Assembly: GCF_024305245.1 (NCBI RefSeq)
Contig: NZ_JAMWYX010000016.1
Location: 1 to 44,550, forward strand
Source: Erythrobacter sp.
Lineage (GTDB): Bacteria; Pseudomonadota; Alphaproteobacteria; Sphingomonadales; Sphingomonadaceae
Reading direction: 5' to 3'
DNA length: 44,550 bases
The notes beneath the pieces are model-generated. The model saw only the letters and a list, made by a program, of their open reading frames with translations. It was not told the DNA's origin and did not search any database. Both the position numbers and the translations under genes were made by a program. Shown one piece after another: positions 25,765-33,486 of the stretch. Within the stretch, counting starts at the first letter, position 1. Every line of letters begins with the position of its first letter.

Positions 25765-27051
25765 TTGGCTCGCATTGTGATGAAATTCGGCGGCACCTCG
25801 ATGGCCGGGACGGAGCGTATCCGCCGGGTCGCCAATCTCGTGCGCGCGCAGGCGGCGCCCAAGCCCGACGGGACGCGCGATTCCGTGGCCGTGGTCGTCA
25901 GCGCGATGGCGGGCGAGACCGATCGGCTGGTCAATTTCTGCCGCGAGGCGAACCCGCTGTATGATCCGGCGGAATATGACGTGGTGGTCGCCAGCGGCGA
26001 ACAGGTGACCAGCGGATTGCTGGCGCTCACCCTGCAAGCGCTGGGGTGCAAGGCGCGCAGCTGGCTGGGCTGGCAGTTGCCGATCCAGACGATCGAGGCC
26101 CATGCCAAGGCACGCATCGACGCGATCGACGCGCCGGGCCTGATCGCGGCGCTCGACGCCGGAGAGATCGCGGTGATACCCGGCTTTCAGGGCGTTTCGG
26201 ACGATGGCCGCATTACCACGCTGGGGCGCGGGGGTTCGGATACCTCGGCGGTGGCGGTGGCAGCGGCGATCAAGGCCGACCGCTGCGACATCTATACCGA
26301 CGTCGATGGCGTCTACACCACCGATCCGCGCATCGTCGCCAAGGCGAAGAAGCAGAAGGCGGTGACTTACGAGGAAATGCTCGAACTCGCATCCGTGGGC
26401 GCAAAGGTGCTCCAGACCCGCAGCGTTGGGCTCGCCATGAAGGAAAAGGTGCGGGTGCAGGTGCTATCGAGCTTCATCGGCGAAGGCGCACCGCCCGCCG
26501 ATGATCTGCCCGGGACAATGATTGTCTCGGAACAGGAAATGGACGAATTGGTGGAGAACGGCCTGATGGAACGCCAGCTTGTGACCGGCATCGCGCATGA
26601 CAAGAACGAAGCCAAGATCATTCTCACCCGCGTGCCCGACCGGCCCGGCGCGGTGGCAAATATCTTCGAGCCGCTGGCCGCGGCCAGCATCAATGTCGAC
26701 ATGATCATCCAGAACGTGGGCCGCGACAAGGGCGAGACCGACGTGACCTTCACCGTCCCGCAATCCGACCTCGCCCGCGCGCAGGCGCTGCTGGAGGATC
26801 GCCGCGACGCGATCGGTTTCAACCGCATCATCACCGACAGCAAGATCGCCAAGATCAGCGTTGTCGGGGTCGGCATGAAAAGCCACGCAGGCGTCGCCAG
26901 CACGATGTTCCGCGCGCTTTCCGACCGCGGCATCAACATCCAGGCGATCTCCACCAGCGAGATCAAGGTCAGCGTGATGATCGACGAGGACGAAACCGAA
27001 CTCGCGGTGCGCGTGCTGCACACCGCCTACGGGCTGGATGCGGTTAGCTGA
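25765..27051 (+). CDS. lysC: aspartate kinase
   Basis: A 428-aa aspartokinase: IVMKFGGTSMAGTERIRRVA (4-23), VVSAMAGETDRL, ASGEQVTSGLL, TTLGRGGSDTSAVAVAAAI, CDIYTDVDGVYTTDPRIV, then two ACT domains at about 270-350 and 360-425 (RPGAVANIFEPLA and SHAGVASTMFRALS). It phosphorylates aspartate in the first step of Lys, Thr and Met synthesis, and the ACT pair is the usual site of feedback inhibition. The start is taken as TTG at 25765 (M/ARIVMKFGG) because AGGAG lies 10 bases upstream; an internal ATG at 25780 would remove part of the nucleotide-binding strand. The frame is open far upstream, but only antisense to ubiG. Confidence 0.95.
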   Translation: MARIVMKFGGTSMAGTERIRRVANLVRAQAAPKPDGTRDSVAVVVSAMAGETDRLVNFCREANPLYDPAEYDVVVASGEQVTSGLLALTLQALGCKARSWLGWQLPIQTIEAHAKARIDAIDAPGLIAALDAGEIAVIPGFQGVSDDGRITTLGRGGSDTSAVAVAAAIKADRCDIYTDVDGVYTTDPRIVAKAKKQKAVTYEEMLELASVGAKVLQTRSVGLAMKEKVRVQVLSSFIGEGAPPADDLPGTMIVSEQEMDELVENGLMERQLVTGIAHDKNEAKIILTRVPDRPGAVANIFEPLAAASINVDMIIQNVGRDKGETDVTFTVPQSDLARAQALLEDRRDAIGFNRIITDSKIAKISVVGVGMKSHAGVASTMFRALSDRGINIQAISTSEIKVSVMIDEDETELAVRVLHTAYGLDAVS

Positions 27052-27113
27052 CAGGAAGCCCGCTTCATCGCCATTAACCTTTTTTGATAACCCCGACTTA
27101 GGTATTTGGCCCG

Positions 27114-27155
27114 GACTCTGCTCGCCCGCAACAATGCGGGAGAGCAAGCGGAGTC
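27114..27155 (+). promoter_or_regulatory. strong 5' leader stem-loop before the PilZ-XRE gene
   Basis: Nested inverted repeats: outer GACTC (27114-27118) / GAGTC (27151-27155), TGCTC (27119-27123) / GAGCA (27142-27146), inner CCCGCA (27125-27130) / TGCGGG (27135-27140) with an ACAA loop. The structure ends 6 bases before the ATG at 27162, so it could hide or shape the initiation region. Both outer arms are GANTC, the CcrM methylation sequence. Confidence 0.5.
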
Positions 27156-27161
27156 GCACAT

Positions 27162-27860
27162 ATGGCCATCAAGGCCCACCTCGATCCTACGGCACCGGGC
27201 GAAGGCCAGCGTGCCACGCCTCGCCGCGACCTGCGGCTGGAAGCCAGCGGCATGTTGCCCGACGGGGACGAGGCCAATGTCACCGTCCACAATATCTCCG
27301 CCACCGGGCTTCTGCTCGAAACCGGGCTGGATCTCGCCACCGGCGAACAGCTGGTGCTGGACTTGCCCGAGGCAGGGCTGGTCGAGGCGGCGATCATGTG
27401 GCGCAGTGAACAGCTCTATGGCTGCGCCTTTGCCACCCCGCTCGGCGCGGGCGCGCTCGCCGCAGCGCAGTTGCAGGGCCTGCCGGTCGCCGAGAGTAAG
27501 CCGTCTGTCGATCCGGCGGGCGTGCAGGCGGGCGTACAACCGCCCGTAACCGGCGCCGGGGAGAGCCTCGGCTCGCGGCTCAACCGGCTGCGGCGCGAGG
27601 CGGGGCTGACACTGGCCGATGTCGCGCTCCGGCTCGGCGTCAGCAAGCCGACCGTCTGGGCATGGGAAAAGGGCAAGGCGCGCCCGCTGCCCGAACGCAT
27701 CGATGCCATCGCCGAGGCGCTTGGCGTGGCGCCCGAACAATTGGTCGAAACGGTTGGCTCCAGCGCTGACATCGGAATGCTGATCGAAGATTGCCGCCAG
27801 CGGATCGCCGAAGCCTGCAACACCACGCCCCATGCCGTACGGATCATGATCGAGCTGTGA
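27162..27860 (+). CDS. PilZ domain - XRE helix-turn-helix fusion protein
   Basis: A 232-aa two-domain protein. Residues 15-105 form a PilZ domain with the c-di-GMP-binding RxxxR (Arg17-Arg21, with Arg22) and NISATG (44-49, NxSxxG). A Pro/Gly-rich linker (110-135) leads to an XRE-type helix-turn-helix at 138-195: LGSRLNRLRREAGLTLADVA, LRLGVSKPTVWAWEKGKARP. A helical tail follows. The layout suggests a transcription factor whose DNA binding responds to cyclic di-GMP. Its leader contains a strong stem-loop. Targets are unknown; the neighbouring degenerate GGDEF gene may be functionally related. Confidence 0.88.
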   Translation: MAIKAHLDPTAPGEGQRATPRRDLRLEASGMLPDGDEANVTVHNISATGLLLETGLDLATGEQLVLDLPEAGLVEAAIMWRSEQLYGCAFATPLGAGALAAAQLQGLPVAESKPSVDPAGVQAGVQPPVTGAGESLGSRLNRLRREAGLTLADVALRLGVSKPTVWAWEKGKARPLPERIDAIAEALGVAPEQLVETVGSSADIGMLIEDCRQRIAEACNTTPHAVRIMIEL

Positions 27861-27981
27861 AACTACAGAAGTGAAGCCCCGAGCCCGCAGACTACCAGAG
27901 CAAATATTCACGTAACTGCTGCCCAAATTTAGAAACGTGGTAAACAAAATCCGGAGGTGATTCGTTTTTTAGTCTGTTGAA

Positions 27982-28068
27982 TTTACGAAACTAACAGGAA
28001 GTGCAGTCTAGGTCAGGAAAACAGGGGAATTATTGTTCCTGATGGCCTGCTGTTAGTCCCAACGTAAA
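27982..28068. promoter_or_regulatory. AT-richer leader with nested inverted repeats before the PAS-GGDEF gene
   Basis: The 224-bp gap 27861-28084 is visibly AT-richer than the flanks. It holds TTTACG (27982-27987) and ACTAACAG (27990-27997) mirrored by CTGTTAGT (28050-28057) and CGTAAA (28063-28068), with a further AGGAA / TTCCT pair inside. This could fold as a structured leader RNA or mark paired operators. I see no gene in the gap. Confidence 0.35.
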
Positions 28069-28084
28069 TCAGGCTGGAGGCGAA

Positions 28085-29044
28085 TTGGCGAAGTTATCGT
28101 TAAACCGCTGGGGCATTGTGGGCATGAAGATTGGATTGAGTGATGTGGAAGGCCGTGTGCTGCACGGCCTGATCGAAGACGCATCGGGCGATATCGTCAT
28201 CAGGATCGACCGGCGCGGTTTTATCATCCATGCTTCTGCCAACATCGCCGAGCTTGGATTCGATTTCGGCGAAGCATTGCTGCTGCCCCATATCACCGAC
28301 CTTGCCGATGCTGATTATGCCGCCTTCGTGGGCGAGCAGGTCAACGCCGTGCTGCAGGGCGCGCCGCCGACGGACTGGATCGAATTTCCCGTCGTCGCCG
28401 CGCCGCCGCAGGATGCCGCCGCCGCCCCGGCCGTTCGCCGGTGGTATGCGTTCAGCCTGCGCCCGATGGTCGAGAACAACGGCAGCGTCGACGGCGCCCT
28501 GTGCCTGCTGCGCTCGGTGCAGCGCCTGCGCCTGCTGGAGGGCGAGCTTTACAACCGCGCGGTCACCGATCCGCTTACCGGGCTCGCCAATCGGCAGGCC
28601 TATTGCGCCAGTCTGCGGCGGCATCTGGCGGGCGGCGGCGGCCAGATGGTCGCGGTGCTGGCTGTCGACGGCACCCGCGCGCTGCTGCTGCGCTACGGCC
28701 AGCGCACTGCGGACGAAATTCTATGGGGCTTTGCCAAATTCCTCGAAACCATGGCCCTGCCCGGACACGAACTGGCACAGCTCGACGGGGAGCGCTTCGG
28801 CGTGCTGCTGCCGGTGATGAGCCTGCGCGGCGCCCGCGAATGGGCGGAGGATGTGGTCCAGACCTTTGCCGCACTCGCAATCCCCGCCTCCGCCCGCGCG
28901 CCGCAGTTGACCGCCAGCGCGGGGCTGGCGCGGGTCGAATGCACTGTCGACTGGACCTTGCGCGAGGCAGAACTCGGCCTTGTGCTGGCGCGCGCGGGCG
29001 GCGGCGGGCAGGTTGCCTTGGCCGGTTATCGCCGGGTGGCGTGA
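28085..29044 (+). CDS. PAS-like sensor with degenerate GGDEF domain
   Basis: A 319-aa protein when started at TTG 28085 (GGAGG at 28076-28080); an ATG at 28124 is the alternative and would give 306 aa. Residues about 25-150 look like a PAS sensor (GDIVIRIDRRGFIIHASANIAELGF, split across 35-59). A GGDEF domain follows from TDPLTGLANRQAY (161-173), but the active-site loop reads DGERF (234-238) in place of GG(D/E)EF, so diguanylate cyclase activity is probably lost. It may instead bind nucleotide or act as a partner protein. It follows the PilZ-XRE gene after a structured 224-bp gap. No membrane segment is seen. Confidence 0.8.
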   Translation: MAKLSLNRWGIVGMKIGLSDVEGRVLHGLIEDASGDIVIRIDRRGFIIHASANIAELGFDFGEALLLPHITDLADADYAAFVGEQVNAVLQGAPPTDWIEFPVVAAPPQDAAAAPAVRRWYAFSLRPMVENNGSVDGALCLLRSVQRLRLLEGELYNRAVTDPLTGLANRQAYCASLRRHLAGGGGQMVAVLAVDGTRALLLRYGQRTADEILWGFAKFLETMALPGHELAQLDGERFGVLLPVMSLRGAREWAEDVVQTFAALAIPASARAPQLTASAGLARVECTVDWTLREAELGLVLARAGGGGQVALAGYRRVA

Positions 29045-29086
29045 TCCGCAGTTGGCCTGAAGCGCAGCGGCGGGTAAGGCGCTTCC

Positions 29087-30286
29087 ATGAGCCACATTGC
29101 CACCATCCTGCTGCTCGGTTCGGGCGAGCTGGGCCGCGAATTCGTCATATCCGCCAAGCGCCTCGGCGCGCGGGTGATTGCCTGTGACAGCTATGACAAC
29201 GCCCCCGCGATGCAGCTGGCGGACGCGCGCGAGGTGTTCTCCATGCTCGATGGCGATGCGCTGCGGGCAGCGGCGGAAAAGCACCGTCCCGATCTGATCG
29301 TGCCTGAAATCGAGGCGATCCGCACCGAAGTGCTTAGCCGTCTGGAGGCAGAGGGCTTCACCATTGTGCCTTCCGCCCGCGCCGCGCAGCTGACCATGAA
29401 CCGCGATGCGATCCGCGATCTGGCGGCGGGTGAATTGGGTCTGGTGACCTCGCAATATGGCTATGCGGAAAGCTTTGCCGAAGCGCGCGAGGTGGCGCAG
29501 CGCATCGGCTATCCGCTGGTGATGAAGCCGGTGATGTCGTCATCGGGCAAGGGCCAGAGCAAGGTCGATGACGCCGCTACACTGGAGGCCGCATGGGAAT
29601 ATGCCGTCGCCAATATGCGCGGTGACCGGGCGCGGGTGATCTGCGAACAATTCATCGCCTTCGACTATGAAATCACTCTGCTGACGGTGCGGCATAAAGC
29701 CAAAGACGGGGACGCCATCAGCTTCTGCCCGCCGATCGGCCACCGGCAGGAACGCGGCGATTACCGCGAAAGCTGGCAGCCCGCCGCGATGTCCCCCGCA
29801 GCGCTCGCCAAGGCACAGGATATGGCCGCCAAGGTCGTGATGGCGCTGCAAGGCGAAGGCCGCGGCTGGGGGCTATATGGCGTCGAGTTCTTCGTTAAGG
29901 GGCACGAGGTGATCTTCTCCGAACTCTCCCCCCGCCCGCACGACACGGGCATGGTGACGCTCGCCTCGCAGGATCTCACCGAATTCGATCTCCACGCCCG
30001 CGCTATCCTCGGCCTGCCGGTGCCCGCCGAAATCGCCGCCCGTCCCGCCGCCTCTGCCGTGATCCTTGCCGACCGCGACAGCGACGACTTCGCGTTCGAA
30101 GGGATCGCCGATGCGCTGGCGCTTTCGCCTGAGGTGGACGTGCGTATCTTCGGCAAGCCCGTCACCCGCCCCTACCGCCGCATGGGCGTCGCGCTGGCCC
30201 GGGGGGGCGATGCTTCCGCTGCTGTGGAGCTTGCCAAACAGGCTGCAGATAGCGTGCGGATTGTCTATTCCCCCGGTTCGGACTAA
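29087..30286 (+). CDS. purT: formate-dependent phosphoribosylglycinamide formyltransferase
   Basis: A 399-aa ATP-grasp enzyme. It opens with [21 protein letters not shown] and contains [59 protein letters not shown] and [16 protein letters not shown], all typical of PurT. PurT makes formyl-GAR from GAR, formate and ATP in purine synthesis, independent of folate. The gene for the deformylase PurU, a source of formate, lies two genes downstream on the same strand. Length matches the family (about 392). Confidence 0.96.
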   Translation: MSHIATILLLGSGELGREFVISAKRLGARVIACDSYDNAPAMQLADAREVFSMLDGDALRAAAEKHRPDLIVPEIEAIRTEVLSRLEAEGFTIVPSARAAQLTMNRDAIRDLAAGELGLVTSQYGYAESFAEAREVAQRIGYPLVMKPVMSSSGKGQSKVDDAATLEAAWEYAVANMRGDRARVICEQFIAFDYEITLLTVRHKAKDGDAISFCPPIGHRQERGDYRESWQPAAMSPAALAKAQDMAAKVVMALQGEGRGWGLYGVEFFVKGHEVIFSELSPRPHDTGMVTLASQDLTEFDLHARAILGLPVPAEIAARPAASAVILADRDSDDFAFEGIADALALSPEVDVRIFGKPVTRPYRRMGVALARGGDASAAVELAKQAADSVRIVYSPGSD

Positions 30287-30297
30287 GCGCCGCCGCC

Positions 30298-31308
30298 ATG
30301 AACAATTACCCCCACACCGCTGCCATGATGCAGCGCGGCACCGACTTCCTTGGCTGCGAGACCGCGATCCTGTGCGGCGCAATGAGCTGGGTGAGCGAGC
30401 GCAACCTTGTCGCCGCGATCAGCAACGCGGGCGGGTTCGGCGTGATCGCCTGCGGGGCGATGACGCCCGAACTGCTCGACACCGAAATCGCCGCGACCAA
30501 GGCGCTGACGTCGAAACCCTTCGGCGTGAACCTCATCACCATGCACCCCGCGCTGTTCGATCTGATCGCGGTGTGCCGCAAGCATGGCGTTACCCACGTG
30601 GTGCTGGCAGGGGGCATCCCGCCCATGGGTTCTGTCGAAGCGATCAAGGAGGGCGGCGATACCAAGGTGATCTGTTTCGCCCCCACACTGGCGTTGGCGA
30701 AAAAGCTGCTGCGTTCGGGCGCGGATGCGATGGTGATCGAGGGGATGGAGGCTGGCGGCCATATCGGTCCGGTGTCCACTTCTGTGCTGGCGCAGGAAAT
30801 CCTGCCTGCGCTCGCTGCCGACCACCTGATCTTCGTCGCGGGCGGGATCGGCCGGGGCGAAGCGATTGCCAGCTACCTCGAAATGGGCGCAGCGGGCGTG
30901 CAATTGGGCACGCGGTTTGCCTGCGCGACCGAAAGCATCGCCCACCCCGATTTCAAGAAAGCGTTCTTCCGCGCCAGCGCGCGCGAGGCGATCGCCAGCG
31001 TGCAGGTCGATCCGCGCCTGCCGGTGATCCCGGTTCGCGCGCTGAAAAACAAGGGCACCGAAGAGTTCACCGCCAAGCAGCGCGAAGTCGCCGCGCTGCT
31101 CGATGCGGGCGAAGTCGACATGCTGGAAGCGCAATTGCAGATCGAACATTTCTGGGCAGGCGCATTGCGGCGCGCAGTCGTGGACGGCGATGTCGAGAAC
31201 GGCAGCGTCATGGCCGGTCAGTCCGTGGGCATGGTGACCAAAGAAGAACCCGCCGCCGAGATCATCGCCGAATTGATGAGCCAGTGCGAGGCGGCGCTCG
31301 CCCGCTGA
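30298..31308 (+). CDS. nitronate monooxygenase family flavoprotein
   Basis: A 336-aa TIM-barrel flavoprotein of the nitronate monooxygenase/2-nitropropane dioxygenase family. Seen: [66 protein letters not shown] with the FMN-site His, [16 protein letters not shown] and [14 protein letters not shown]. Such enzymes oxidise alkyl nitronates or propionate-3-nitronate; some relatives are FMN-dependent enoyl reductases. It sits 11 bp after purT and one base before purU, so it shares their transcript; a metabolic link is not obvious. Confidence 0.88.
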   Translation: MNNYPHTAAMMQRGTDFLGCETAILCGAMSWVSERNLVAAISNAGGFGVIACGAMTPELLDTEIAATKALTSKPFGVNLITMHPALFDLIAVCRKHGVTHVVLAGGIPPMGSVEAIKEGGDTKVICFAPTLALAKKLLRSGADAMVIEGMEAGGHIGPVSTSVLAQEILPALAADHLIFVAGGIGRGEAIASYLEMGAAGVQLGTRFACATESIAHPDFKKAFFRASAREAIASVQVDPRLPVIPVRALKNKGTEEFTAKQREVAALLDAGEVDMLEAQLQIEHFWAGALRRAVVDGDVENGSVMAGQSVGMVTKEEPAAEIIAELMSQCEAALAR

Positions 31309-31309
31309 G

Positions 31310-32188
31310 ATGGCTGCACCGCTGATCCTCACGCTCGCCTGCGCCGACCGGCCCGGCATCACCGCGCGGGTCACCGGGTTCCTGTTCGAGCGCGGGTGCA
31401 ACATCCTCGATGCGCAGCAGTTCAACGACCGGGCGGACGCCAAGGTTTTTGGGGGCGGCGGCGACCGGTTCTTCATGCGGGTGGTATTCGATCCCGATGG
31501 CTCGACCGCTGACAGCTTGCGCACCGACTTCGCCGCGCTGGCGGGCGAATATGCGTTCGAATGGACGATGGTTGCCGAAGACCGCCCGCGCCGCACCATC
31601 ATCCTCGTCAGCAAGTTCGATCACTGCCTGGTCGATCTGATCTATCGCTGGCGCACCGGCGAATTGCCGATCGATCCGGTGGCAATCGTCTCCAACCACC
31701 CGCGCGATGCTGCGATCCTGGTGGATATCGGCGACATACCGTTCCATCACATCCCGGTGACACCCGACACCAAGCCGCAGGCCGAAGCCGCCTTCCGCGC
31801 GCTGGCCGGGGAGACCGACGCCGAGCTGATCGTGCTGGCGCGCTACATGCAGGTGTTCTCGGACGAACAATCGGCGCATTTTACGGGGCGCTGCATCAAT
31901 ATTCACCACAGCTTCCTGCCCGGCTTCAAGGGTGCGCGGCCTTACCATCAGGCGCACGAACGCGGGGTCAAGATCATCGGCGCGACCGCGCATTTCGTCA
32001 CCGCCGACCTCGATGAAGGCCCGATCATCCATCAGGACGTCGAGCGCATCACCCACGCCGACAGCCCCGCCGATCTGGTGCGCAAGGGCCGGGATATCGA
32101 ACGCCGCGTTCTGGCCGAAGCCGTGCGCTTGTTCGCGCAGGAACGCGTGCTGATGAATGGCGGCCGGACGGTGGTGTTCAGGGGTTAG
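31310..32188 (+). CDS. purU: formyltetrahydrofolate deformylase
   Basis: A 292-aa PurU. An N-terminal ACT domain ([18 protein letters not shown], about residues 10-27 onward) precedes the formyltransferase-like catalytic domain with [40 protein letters not shown] and QDVERITH. These contain the Asn-His-Asp triad of the superfamily. It hydrolyses 10-formyl-THF to formate and THF, balancing one-carbon pools and supplying formate to PurT. The start is one base after the preceding stop (TGAGATG). Confidence 0.95.
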   Translation: MAAPLILTLACADRPGITARVTGFLFERGCNILDAQQFNDRADAKVFGGGGDRFFMRVVFDPDGSTADSLRTDFAALAGEYAFEWTMVAEDRPRRTIILVSKFDHCLVDLIYRWRTGELPIDPVAIVSNHPRDAAILVDIGDIPFHHIPVTPDTKPQAEAAFRALAGETDAELIVLARYMQVFSDEQSAHFTGRCINIHHSFLPGFKGARPYHQAHERGVKIIGATAHFVTADLDEGPIIHQDVERITHADSPADLVRKGRDIERRVLAEAVRLFAQERVLMNGGRTVVFRG

Positions 32189-32207
32189 ACCGAGCGGGAG
32201 AGAGCAC

Positions 32208-33476
32208 ATGATGAAGGCAATTGCAGGGGCGGCGTTGATATTGCTGGCGGTGCCCGCAGCAGCGCAGGACGCAGCCGCCTACGAACCCGATTGCGCCACG
32301 ATTGCGGCTTTCCTCGACAGTGCTGTTGCCGAAGGCCGCACCGTGGGCGGATCGGCGCTGGTGTGGAAGGACGGGGCCGAACGCTGCTTTGCGGCCGCTG
32401 GCGATGCCGACCGCGAGCAGACCCGCCCGGTTGCGCGCGACACGCTGTTCCAGATCTTTTCGATGACCAAGCCTGTCACCGGCGTAGCGCTGATGCAGCT
32501 ATGGGAGGCGGGCAAGTTCGGGCTGGACGATCCGCTCGAATGGCACCTGCCCGAATATGCGGCCTTGAAGGTGGCTGATGGGGAAAACGCCGATGGCTCT
32601 CCGATCCTGCGCGATCCCAAACGCAAGGTGACGGTGCGCGATGTGCTGCGGCACACCGCGGGCTTCACCTATGGCGCGGATGGTGCGCCCGAAAACGCCG
32701 CCGACCGCGTTTGGGCCGAACTTCAGCCGCTGTCCTCCACCAATACGCTGGCGCAGTTCTCGCAGAAAATGGCGCAGGTGCCGCTGCTTTATGACCCCGG
32801 CACGCACTGGAATTACAGCGCGGGCGTTGATGTGCAGGCGCGGCTGGTCGAGGTGCTTTCGGGCCAGCCTTTCGCCGAGTATGTGGCGCAGCATATCTTC
32901 CAGCCGCTCGGCATGGCGGACACCGGCTGGAAGCGCAGCGCTGCCGACCGCGCGCGCCTCGCCCGTGTCTACGAAGGCGAGAACGGCGCGCTGGCACCAT
33001 GGGCGGACGACGAGCTGCTCGACGCCAACTTCATGGGCCGCCCGATGACGATGGGCGGATCGGGGATCGTCACCACCGTCGATGATTACATGAAGTTCGC
33101 GCGGATGCTGCTGCGTGAGGGTTCGCTGAATGGCACCCGCATCCTCAAGCCTTCAACCATCCGGCTGATGGCGACCGACCAGCTCGATCCACGCATCGCG
33201 CCTGCCAACCGCTCATGGTTGGTGGGCAAGGGCAGCGGCGGGTTCGGCTTCGATGTGTTCGTGCGCACCGGCCAGCCGCAATCGCCTCAAGAGAACCGCG
33301 GCAGCGTGGGCGAGTTTTACTGGGACGGGTTCCCATCGATGCTGTTCTGGGTCGATCCGGCGCAGGACATGGCGGTGATCCTCGCCACCCAGAAGGTGCC
33401 GTTCGACAATGATCTGCACCGCGATTTCCGCGTTGCTGTCTACGGCGCGGAGTATCTCGGCCCGCCGGGGGATTGA
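32208..33476 (+). CDS. serine hydrolase of the class C beta-lactamase / esterase VIII family
   Basis: A 422-aa exported hydrolase: signal peptide MMKAIAGAALILLAVPAAAQ (1-20). The SxxK motif is SMTK at 85-88 within LFQIFSMTKPVTGVALMQLW, and Tyr203 lies in HWNYSAGVDV, where lactamases have Tyr-x-Asn and family VIII esterases Tyr-x-x. The C-terminal KGSGGFGFDVFV may supply the third motif. Such enzymes are usually esterases or peptidases rather than true lactamases. Two adjacent ATG codons (32208 and 32211) could start it; a GGGAGAGAG site precedes both. Confidence 0.88.
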   Translation: MMKAIAGAALILLAVPAAAQDAAAYEPDCATIAAFLDSAVAEGRTVGGSALVWKDGAERCFAAAGDADREQTRPVARDTLFQIFSMTKPVTGVALMQLWEAGKFGLDDPLEWHLPEYAALKVADGENADGSPILRDPKRKVTVRDVLRHTAGFTYGADGAPENAADRVWAELQPLSSTNTLAQFSQKMAQVPLLYDPGTHWNYSAGVDVQARLVEVLSGQPFAEYVAQHIFQPLGMADTGWKRSAADRARLARVYEGENGALAPWADDELLDANFMGRPMTMGGSGIVTTVDDYMKFARMLLREGSLNGTRILKPSTIRLMATDQLDPRIAPANRSWLVGKGSGGFGFDVFVRTGQPQSPQENRGSVGEFYWDGFPSMLFWVDPAQDMAVILATQKVPFDNDLHRDFRVAVYGAEYLGPPGD

Positions 33477-33486
33477 GGCGCGCGGG

